From assembly GCA_003531115.1 (NCBI GenBank), contig DQHT01000098.1:1247-7386 (forward strand): a stretch of DNA of 6,140 bases. The letters are read 5' to 3'. The notes beneath the pieces are model-generated. The model saw only the letters and a program-made list of their open reading frames with translations, was not told where the DNA came from and did not search any database. A program made the translations under genes and the position numbers. The stretch comes from Bacteroidota bacterium. GTDB lineage: Bacteria; Bacteroidota; Bacteroidia; UBA8524. Position 1 is the stretch's first letter. Each line of letters starts with the position of its first letter. Of the stretch, positions 1 to 5,231 are shown piece by piece.

Positions 1-329
1 GGCTCCATCTCTTCCCAACGTCGGGTCATTTGGGCGTGTTCAGCCGCATTGGAAAGCAGTTTGATCAGCTGGTTCTCAAAAAAGAAATGATCCTGAAAAA
101 AAGATTCTTCTTCGGCAAAATAGGCTTTAGCTGCCGGGATGGTTTTATCGGCCATCCATGTTTTAGAAAAGCGTTTTACAGCAATGGGGTTCCAAACTCC
201 CGCTGCCACACGCGATGCTGACGGGGTCTGTTTTCCATCGACAACCAAAAATGAACGGCCTTCTTTTTCCAGCATACGCCCAAGTACAGAACCAGCGATA
301 CCTTGACCGATGATAAGAAAATCACGCAT
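1..329 (-). CDS. FAD-dependent oxidoreductase (DAO-like), N-terminal part, gene runs off left edge
   Basis: The first 109 residues of a protein that continues beyond base 1. It opens with a Rossmann dinucleotide-binding motif, DFLIIGQGIAG (residues 3-13, GxGxxG at 8-13), and an acidic residue ending the second strand (LVVD, D31), which normally contacts the ribose of FAD. A second conserved-looking block, RVAAGVWNP (40-48), sits where D-amino-acid-oxidase-like enzymes carry their second FAD contact. The ATG at 329 starts inside the 3' end of the upstream gene (shared bases ATGCGTGA), so the two are probably co-transcribed and translationally coupled. The substrate cannot be read from this fragment. 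Because mnmD lies divergently just beyond the neighbour, and the MnmC oxidase domain is a DAO-type enzyme that also begins with a GxGIA motif, a tRNA-modification role is possible but inferred. Alternatives are a glycine oxidase-like or other amine oxidase. Confidence 0.85.
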   Translation of the reverse strand, partial: MRDFLIIGQGIAGSVLGRMLEKEGRSFLVVDGKQTPSASRVAAGVWNPIAVKRFSKTWMADKTIPAAKAYFAEEESFFQDHFFFENQLIKLLSNAAEHAQMTRRWEEME

Positions 330-999
330 TTCCTAAATCATAAATCTTATCGCTTTCAATGACCATATTGGGATATCCGTTCCGGGATACTTTGAGCATG
401 GCTCTGGCCACAACCGCCGCTTCGATACCTCTGTACTTTTTCAGATTTCCAAAAAGGATGGGAGAAAGAATTCCATTCATCATTTTTCCGAAATCTTCTC
501 CCCTGCGAATTTCATTGCGTTCTCCCAGTAAAAGAGCCGGACGGAAAAAATAGGTTTCATGGATACCTTTGGCTTCTACTTCTTTTTCCATTTGCCCTTT
601 TGTTTTCAGATAAAAATTAAGGCTTCCTTCGTTTGCCCCGAGTGCCGAAACCACCAGCATACCCCGACAACTCCCTCTGGCGGCGAATTCGGCAATTTTA
701 ACAGGAATTCCGAAATCGACCTTCCGGTATTCCTCCGATCCGGGAGTTTTTGCCTTGGTGGTTCCAATGCAGCAGAATACTTTGGCGCTGGGAGTAAAAT
801 ATTCTTCAACCCCTTCCCACTGATCAAAGTCAAAAGTCACCACTTTCACCTTAGGTGTAGTGCTCTCAAGGGGTTTCCGCGTAAAAAGGATAACCTCCTT
901 GTACTCTTTACTTTTCACCAGAAGTTTTACAAGATGGCTTCCTATTAACCCCGTCGCTCCGAAAACCAGTGCCTTATCGGCTTTCCATTCCATGACCAT
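322..999 (-). CDS. TIP30/HTATIP2-like NAD(P)-binding atypical short-chain dehydrogenase
   Basis: A 225-residue Rossmann-fold protein, close to the 240 or so residues of the TIP30 (HTATIP2) family. The cofactor loop GATGLIG is at 14-20, and R41 after the second strand suggests NADP(H) preference. The block CIGTTKAK (77-84) matches the CLGTTRGK-type signature of TIP30. S118 with Y130xxxK134 forms an SDR-type catalytic set, and FRPALLLGER (152-161) matches the FRPGVLL-type block of the family. No signal peptide or membrane segment is seen, so it is likely cytoplasmic. Bacterial members have no settled substrate. The ATG at 999 is chosen; an ATG at 993 is equally possible. The 3' end overlaps the FAD oxidoreductase gene by 8 bp. 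Upstream lie an A8 run (1009-1016, plus strand) and the divergent mnmD. The family call is solid; the reaction is unknown. Confidence 0.88.
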   Translation of the reverse strand: MVMEWKADKALVFGATGLIGSHLVKLLVKSKEYKEVILFTRKPLESTTPKVKVVTFDFDQWEGVEEYFTPSAKVFCCIGTTKAKTPGSEEYRKVDFGIPVKIAEFAARGSCRGMLVVSALGANEGSLNFYLKTKGQMEKEVEAKGIHETYFFRPALLLGERNEIRRGEDFGKMMNGILSPILFGNLKKYRGIEAAVVARAMLKVSRNGYPNMVIESDKIYDLGNA

Positions 1000-1046
1000 A
1001 TTTTATACAAAAAAAAGCAATTCCCACCGCTCTTTCATTCTCTGAT

Positions 1047-1054
1047 TACTTTTG
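1047..1054 (+). promoter_or_regulatory. Bacteroidota -7 promoter box (TACTTTTG) for mnmD
   Basis: TACTTTTG fits the TAnnTTTG consensus of the Bacteroidota housekeeping sigma factor. It ends only 5 bases before the mnmD ATG at 1060, so transcription should start at or within a few bases of the start codon, giving a leaderless or nearly leaderless mRNA. I see no clear TTTG -33 box about 19-21 bp upstream, which lowers confidence. Confidence 0.55.
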
Positions 1055-1059
1055 TAGCA

Positions 1060-1716
1060 ATGAAAATTGAAACCTTGCTAAGCGCAGACGGTTCCAGCAC
1101 CCTCTTTTTGCCGGAAATGAATGAAACCTACCATTCCCGCCACGGAGCAATTACAGAATCTCAGCACGTATATATCGATCAGGGACTGGCCCGTTGTTCG
1201 GTTGAGGTGGTAAATGTCCTCGAGTTCGGTTTCGGTACCGGATTGAATGCGCTCTTAAGTCTGCGTTATGCCCAAAAACACGGCATCCGGTTAAACTATG
1301 CCAGTGTCGAAATATATCCCCTTCCACCATCCATCATCCATCAAATAAATTACGGCAGCCAACTCGGTATGGAAGCGTCATGGCAGACTTTACACCAAAT
1401 ACCCTGGGGAGAAAAACAAGATTGGGAAAAGATCCATACCCTGTTTAAATACGAGGGAGATTTTCGTGCGGTACCCATTCTTCCTGCCACAATAGACCTG
1501 ATCTATTACGACGCCTTTGGCCCCTCCAAACAAGCGGAAGTATGGCAAAATGACTACCTGGAAAAAGCCTTCGATTCCCTCAAAAGTGAAGGACTGCTGG
1601 TAACTTACTGCGCACAGGGGCAATTCAAAAGGAACTTAAAGGAACTTGGTTTTCAGGTTGAGGCGCTAAAAGGTCCACCTGGTAAACTGGAAATGGTACT
1701 GGCTAAAAAGATTTGA
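1060..1716 (+). CDS. mnmD: tRNA 5-methylaminomethyl-2-thiouridine methyltransferase MnmD (DUF752, stand-alone MnmC methyltransferase domain)
   Basis: This 218-residue SAM-dependent methyltransferase converts nm5(s2)U34 to mnm5(s2)U34 in the wobble position of certain tRNAs, the final step after MnmE/MnmG. The family blocks appear in order: NETYHSRHGAITES-HVYI (21-38), the SAM motif I LEFGFGTGLNALL (54-66), the acidic second-strand end SVEIYP (82-87), the DUF752 signature YYDAFGPSKQAEVW (149-162), LVTYCAQGQFKRNL (180-193) and GPPGKLEM (205-212). The length equals the methyltransferase half of bifunctional MnmC, so no oxidase domain is fused. It is cytoplasmic, with no signal peptide. It stands alone on the plus strand, divergent from the TIP30-like and FAD-oxidoreductase genes. 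No Shine-Dalgarno sequence precedes the ATG; a -7 promoter box lies directly before it. All expected motifs are intact. Confidence 0.95.
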   Translation: MKIETLLSADGSSTLFLPEMNETYHSRHGAITESQHVYIDQGLARCSVEVVNVLEFGFGTGLNALLSLRYAQKHGIRLNYASVEIYPLPPSIIHQINYGSQLGMEASWQTLHQIPWGEKQDWEKIHTLFKYEGDFRAVPILPATIDLIYYDAFGPSKQAEVWQNDYLEKAFDSLKSEGLLVTYCAQGQFKRNLKELGFQVEALKGPPGKLEMVLAKKI

Positions 1717-1748
1717 GGACATTCGTCAAGTTTAACTGGCAATCTGTT

Positions 1749-1756
1749 TAATTTTC
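1749..1756 (+). promoter_or_regulatory. possible -7 promoter box (TAATTTTC) for the SRPBCC-GyrI gene
   Basis: This is a one-mismatch fit to TAnnTTTG within the 71-bp gap after mnmD. It would give a leader of about 25-30 bases before the ATG at 1788. No -33 box at the right spacing is evident. Read-through from mnmD is the alternative, since no terminator hairpin is obvious in the gap. Confidence 0.25.
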
Positions 1757-1787
1757 ATTTACTTAGTGACATTAAACCTATGTAACT

Positions 1788-2816
1788 ATGAAAGCATTAA
1801 AGATCATTCTTATTATTCTTGCCAGCATTGTGGTACTCGCCATTATCGGGATCGCTTTTCTTCCCGAAGAACGTACCATTGAAAGATCGATTATTGTAAA
1901 AACAACAGCCGACAAGCCTTTTAAATTGGTGAACGACCTGAAAAACTGGACCAAATGGTCGCCCTGGTATAAGCTGGATACCACCCAGGTGATGACTTTC
2001 AGTGAAAATGCTGAAGGAGAAGGAGCCTGGTATACCTGGGACAGCAAAAATAAGGACCTTAAAACAGGGAGACTAACGATCGTAAGTAGCGCCAAACCCG
2101 ATTCGATCATTGTGCATCTGGAAATGGAAGGCTGGGATGGCGGAGAAGCCGGTTATACCTTTGAAAAAGTTGGAGAAAATGAAACAAAAGTGAGCCAGCG
2201 TATGCATCTTAAGTCAGATGGCTATTTCTCCAAAGCCAATATTTTTATCATGGAAATGGTTATGAATCCGATATTTGACCAGGGCCTCGCAGAAATTAAA
2301 GCGCAAGCCGAATTGATGCCTGACGAACTGGCTCCTTTGGGCAAAATAGAAAATCTCGGTGAATCAGAATTGCCAGCCATGATGTATATGGCTTATACCG
2401 ATACAGCCAATATCGCTGAACTCCATGATTTTTATCAGATGGCTTATGGCGAAATCGTGGTTCAATCGGGTATGCAAAACCTAAACCAGGCAGGTCCGAA
2501 TATCGCACATTATCACCTGTGGGATCCAACCAAGGGTATCGCTGTGGTACAGTGCGGTATGCAGGTAGCTGAAGAAGGAAAATCTGCAGGGAACGTTGAA
2601 TTCGTTAAGGTTGATGCACAAAAGGTGATTGCTGCGGATTATATCGGTCCGTATGAAGGTTTAGGCGAGGTTCATGGCGCCATTTATGATTATGCCGTGA
2701 AAAATGGTTTCGAAATTACCGATCAACCTTATGAGATCTATATGAATGATCCTTCAACCGTTGAAGATCCGAATATGCTTCATACCCGGATCTGTTATCC
2801 GATTAAATCGGAGTAA
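1788..2816 (+). CDS. Membrane-anchored SRPBCC (polyketide cyclase-like) plus GyrI-like domain protein
   Basis: A 342-residue two-domain protein. Residues 2-5 carry two lysines, followed by a hydrophobic segment of about 19 residues (6-24) that reads as an uncleaved anchor or an atypical signal peptide; either would place the rest outside the cytoplasm. Residues about 30-175 have the shape of an SRPBCC/polyketide-cyclase domain, with IERSIIVKTTADKPFKLVND (31-50), the typical NWTKWSPW helix block (53-60) and a closing helix near 158-175. Residues about 188-340 resemble the GyrI/effector-binding fold, with YIGPYEGLGEVHGAIYDY (285-302), PYEIYMNDP (314-322) and a final strand ending in ICYPIK (335-340). 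Both folds bind small hydrophobic or cationic ligands; the ligand here is unknown. No DNA-binding domain is present, so it is not an AraC/MerR regulator. It converges on the VWA gene and ends at the shared palindrome. Confidence 0.85.
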   Translation: MKALKIILIILASIVVLAIIGIAFLPEERTIERSIIVKTTADKPFKLVNDLKNWTKWSPWYKLDTTQVMTFSENAEGEGAWYTWDSKNKDLKTGRLTIVSSAKPDSIIVHLEMEGWDGGEAGYTFEKVGENETKVSQRMHLKSDGYFSKANIFIMEMVMNPIFDQGLAEIKAQAELMPDELAPLGKIENLGESELPAMMYMAYTDTANIAELHDFYQMAYGEIVVQSGMQNLNQAGPNIAHYHLWDPTKGIAVVQCGMQVAEEGKSAGNVEFVKVDAQKVIAADYIGPYEGLGEVHGAIYDYAVKNGFEITDQPYEIYMNDPSTVEDPNMLHTRICYPIKSE

Positions 2817-2836
2817 GGGCAGAAAATTTTCTGCCC
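2817..2836. terminator. Perfect 20-bp palindrome between convergent stop codons, probable bidirectional terminator
   Basis: GGGCAGAAAA is followed directly by its exact reverse complement TTTTCTGCCC. It starts right after the TAA (2814-2816) of the SRPBCC-GyrI gene and ends right before the TAG (2837-2839, minus strand) of the VWA gene, filling the gap completely. A hairpin of about 8 bp with a 4-base loop would form in either transcript. On the plus strand a T8 run (2847-2854) follows after ten bases; on the minus strand no T-run follows, so termination in that direction is less certain. Confidence 0.6.
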
Positions 2837-5143
2837 CTACGAGCCCTTTTTTTTCTTCTGCAACTCCTTCTTATTAGCCAGATTTTTAAAGGCTTCCAGA
2901 TACCCCTCCATACTATCCATAAGGGCTTTTATGTCTTTGTCGTCGGCTAAAGGATAGAGGTCTCTCATGCGGGTGATCGTTTCTTCCAACACTTTTTTGG
3001 CTTTGGCATTATCACCGGCTTCATACGACTCTGCCATTACTTTGAGGGCACGGTTGATCTCGGCAATGGCGTAGAGTTTTTTCTGCTCCTTCTCCACGGC
3101 CATTTTTAATTTTCCGCTACCCTCCTCCCACTCGGGGTAAATTTTCTCTTCGACCATAATTTCCGGACCATCCAGTTTTTCCTTGTAGCGTATGCGTACG
3201 ATAATCGGCTCGTTTTGTATGGATGGATCGGCCTTTTTGAGACTAAACACGGCAAGGGCCACTTCATTGGTGCCATCATACAAATTCGGCAACTGGTATT
3301 TTAATGGATTAACTGAGCCGGGAAGCGGAGTCCTTCCATATACATGTTCCGCTACCAGTTTGTCGTTATACAGTACCTCCAATTTCACATCGTAGGCAAC
3401 CGGTTTCATTTCTTTGACCAGTCCATGGAGGAATACTTTTCTGAAACCGGCGCTATCGGCCACATGATGCAATACCCCTCTGCCCTTTTCAGCCAGGATC
3501 TTTAGCAAAGCGTAATTATAATCTTCACCCACACCCACGCTGGTGCAGCTCACTTTGTCGTTATAGGGTTCCTGCACTTTTTCCAATACTTCCGGCTGGT
3601 TATTATCATAACCATCGCTCAGGATAATGATCCTGTTATTTTGGTTTTTGGCGTATTTGCTCATCACAAATTCATAACCCTGTTTCATGGAAGCCAGCAT
3701 ATCGGTACCCCCTCCGGCTTCGATCGCTTCAATGGCTTTGATCAATGCCTGTTTATTGTTACTGAGTTTCTGATGGGGAAAAATGACCTGCATGTCGTCG
3801 TCATAAGCGATCACGGAAACATAATCATTCGGACTTAACAATTTCACCAGTTCAATAAGCGACAGTTTGAGCATCTCAATACGGTAGTATCCGGCCATGG
3901 AACCACTGCGGTCTAATACAAAGGAGTAGTTACCCGGCATTTGCATTCCATCGCCTTTGGCCGTATAGCCGATCTCCAGAAGTGCTTCGGTAGATTGGGG
4001 ATTGAATTTATTGCCCCAGCGGAGGAAGAGTCCGACTTTATCGGGTTTTATCGGGTCGGGATATTGTTTTTGCAAGAAACGCTCAAACTCGACCAGGAAT
4101 AATTCTTCCTTCTTCGGAATAAACAGTTCCGGGTTTTCCAGTTTGGGGTTGGGCCTGTAGGTGAGCTCCATGCCGCCATTCACGTAGCCAAAAACTTTGG
4201 TCAGGTCGATCACATCCACATCCTTTTCAAAGTTGAAATGCACCATGTATTTTTTACCCAGAGGGAGGAGAAATTTCACTTCTCCTTTTTCATCCGTATA
4301 ACCTACATACACGTCTTTGCCGTGAATTTCACTGAGGTAAACCGTTTCATTGGGAGCGAGTCCTTCACCATACCTTTTGATCGTAAGTATATAATACGCC
4401 CTGCCGGATGCTGCTTCTTCCCTTAATATACGCTGAACGATAGTATCACCATAGCGGGTTTCGCTGATCTTCGGCGCGTCGTATTGCAGTGTTGAGGTGA
4501 GGACCAGGTTCGGTTTATTTTTAATATCGATATAGGATAAATTGAGCACCTCTGCCACATCGATATCGTAACTTTTCCCCATATCGGCCATAAAACAGGC
4601 CATGCCATTGGCCCCGGTTAAAGCGCTGAGTCCTGTTTTTGTGGTTCCATGCACCAAACGGACGCTTATGCCTTTTTGTGGAGTTCCGGTTCGTGTTGTT
4701 ACTTTTACACGTACCATAGCTTTTCCCACTAAGGGCGCCTCATTGCCCGAATAGTTCTGCGCGGTCCACACAAAATTGAAGCGGTCGAAACTTTGTTTGG
4801 CGTGACGCTCTACAAGTTCAGGATTGTAGGTGAGGGTCATGTTTCTGTTTGTTCGTCCGATTTCGGGCACTTCGATCTCCCTTTCCATAAAAAAATCATT
4901 CACGAACAATTTCCATAACTTACCCTCGCTGAGCGTAAAGGAAGCCTTCCCCATGGCATCGGCCGTTTTTTCCAAACGTGCGCCACTCGTTGTTTCAACC
5001 AAAGCGATGCTAGCGCCTGAAAGGGGTTTTTGTTTGGCGTCTTTCACCTGTATATTCAGGTTAACCTCACCCTGGGCATAGAGCGCTCTGGCTGAGGGTA
5101 AGAGAAGTAAAGAGAGAAAAAGGGGGATAGTCCGGATCATCAT
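2837..5143 (-). CDS. Secreted von Willebrand factor type A (VWA) domain protein with N-terminal beta-sandwich repeats
   Basis: A 768-residue exported protein; numbering is from the ATG at 5143. A signal peptide covers about 1-23 (arginine at 4, then a leucine-rich core, with cleavage near SARA or ALYAQ). Three related beta-rich repeats follow (about 27-107, 144-221, 250-329), each resembling a carboxypeptidase-regulatory or Ig-like unit. The VWA domain spans about 405-580 with a complete MIDAS metal site: DRSGS (D411, S413, S415), GGGTD (T480) and ILSDG (D510). A beta-rich region (about 584-670) and a charged helical tail (about 680-760) follow, ending in a run of lysines. VWA domains bind protein partners through a divalent metal, so an envelope adhesion, scaffold or sensing role is likely; no enzyme motif is seen. 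An upstream in-frame TTG at 5161 is rejected as the start because it lies within the promoter box and would put six extra residues before the signal peptide. The ATG at 5140 is also possible. The gene is monocistronic here, divergent from the transferase gene. Confidence 0.88.
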   Translation of the reverse strand: MMIRTIPLFLSLLLLPSARALYAQGEVNLNIQVKDAKQKPLSGASIALVETTSGARLEKTADAMGKASFTLSEGKLWKLFVNDFFMEREIEVPEIGRTNRNMTLTYNPELVERHAKQSFDRFNFVWTAQNYSGNEAPLVGKAMVRVKVTTRTGTPQKGISVRLVHGTTKTGLSALTGANGMACFMADMGKSYDIDVAEVLNLSYIDIKNKPNLVLTSTLQYDAPKISETRYGDTIVQRILREEAASGRAYYILTIKRYGEGLAPNETVYLSEIHGKDVYVGYTDEKGEVKFLLPLGKKYMVHFNFEKDVDVIDLTKVFGYVNGGMELTYRPNPKLENPELFIPKKEELFLVEFERFLQKQYPDPIKPDKVGLFLRWGNKFNPQSTEALLEIGYTAKGDGMQMPGNYSFVLDRSGSMAGYYRIEMLKLSLIELVKLLSPNDYVSVIAYDDDMQVIFPHQKLSNNKQALIKAIEAIEAGGGTDMLASMKQGYEFVMSKYAKNQNNRIIILSDGYDNNQPEVLEKVQEPYNDKVSCTSVGVGEDYNYALLKILAEKGRGVLHHVADSAGFRKVFLHGLVKEMKPVAYDVKLEVLYNDKLVAEHVYGRTPLPGSVNPLKYQLPNLYDGTNEVALAVFSLKKADPSIQNEPIIVRIRYKEKLDGPEIMVEEKIYPEWEEGSGKLKMAVEKEQKKLYAIAEINRALKVMAESYEAGDNAKAKKVLEETITRMRDLYPLADDKDIKALMDSMEGYLEAFKNLANKKELQKKKKGS
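4157..5065 (-). repeat. Three diverged tandem beta-rich repeats within the VWA protein
   Basis: Protein-level repeats at about residues 27-107, 144-221 and 250-329 of the VWA protein. Each starts with an alternating hydrophobic strand (VNLNIQVKD, MVRVKVTTR, YYILTIKRY). It continues with a pattern like xPxxGxxVxL (KPLSGASIAL, TPQKGISVRL, APNETVYL), then a turn of the type T-x-x-x-G-x-x-x-F (TADAMGKASF, TGANGMACF, TDEKGEVKF), then GK-x-(W/Y), and closes near L-x-Y-x-P (LTYNP, LQYDAP, LTYRP). DNA identity between copies is not apparent, so these are old duplications. Boundaries are approximate. Confidence 0.55.
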
Positions 5144-5158
5144 CTTTTCATTTAGAAC

Positions 5159-5166
5159 CAAAAATA
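5159..5166 (-). promoter_or_regulatory. Bacteroidota -7 promoter box (TATTTTTG) for the VWA gene
   Basis: Read on the minus strand, TATTTTTG is a full match to TAnnTTTG. It lies 15 bases upstream of the ATG at 5143, so the leader would be only about 5-10 bases. Its last three bases are the in-frame TTG that would otherwise give a longer reading frame, which argues against that start. No clear -33 TTTG box is visible. Confidence 0.5.
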
Positions 5167-5183
5167 GAGCAGAATTATTATTG

Positions 5184-5191
5184 TATCTTTC
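5184..5191 (+). promoter_or_regulatory. possible -7 promoter box (TATCTTTC) for the ATE1/Bpt-like gene
   Basis: A one-mismatch fit to TAnnTTTG in the 88-bp divergent gap, with a predicted leader of about 35-40 bases before the ATG at 5232. It would lie back to back with the VWA promoter, 17 bases apart. No -33 box is seen, so this is tentative. Confidence 0.25.
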
Positions 5192-5231
5192 CGATTCCTT
5201 TATCTATACGTGAAACAGGACATAAGTAAAC

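Noticed and set aside
559..948. Open reading frame of 129 codons on the plus strand
   Set aside because: It lies antisense to the TIP30-like gene, which has clear family motifs; the plus-strand translation resembles no known domain.
1009..1016. A8 run in the mnmD/TIP30-like gap as a terminator
   Set aside because: The gap is between divergent genes and no hairpin precedes the run; more likely AT-rich promoter DNA.
1780..1785. Minimal start-stop (ATG TAA) just upstream of the SRPBCC-GyrI start
   Set aside because: Six bases arise easily by chance, and there is no sign of a ribosome site or conserved regulation.
1778..2110. Open reading frame of 110 codons on the minus strand
   Set aside because: It is antisense to the start of the SRPBCC-GyrI gene; its hydrophobic content only mirrors the opposite strand.
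4038..4060. Short direct repeat of TTTATCGGG in tandem
   Set aside because: Two copies only, within the VWA coding sequence, explained by the similar dipeptides around PDPIKPDK.
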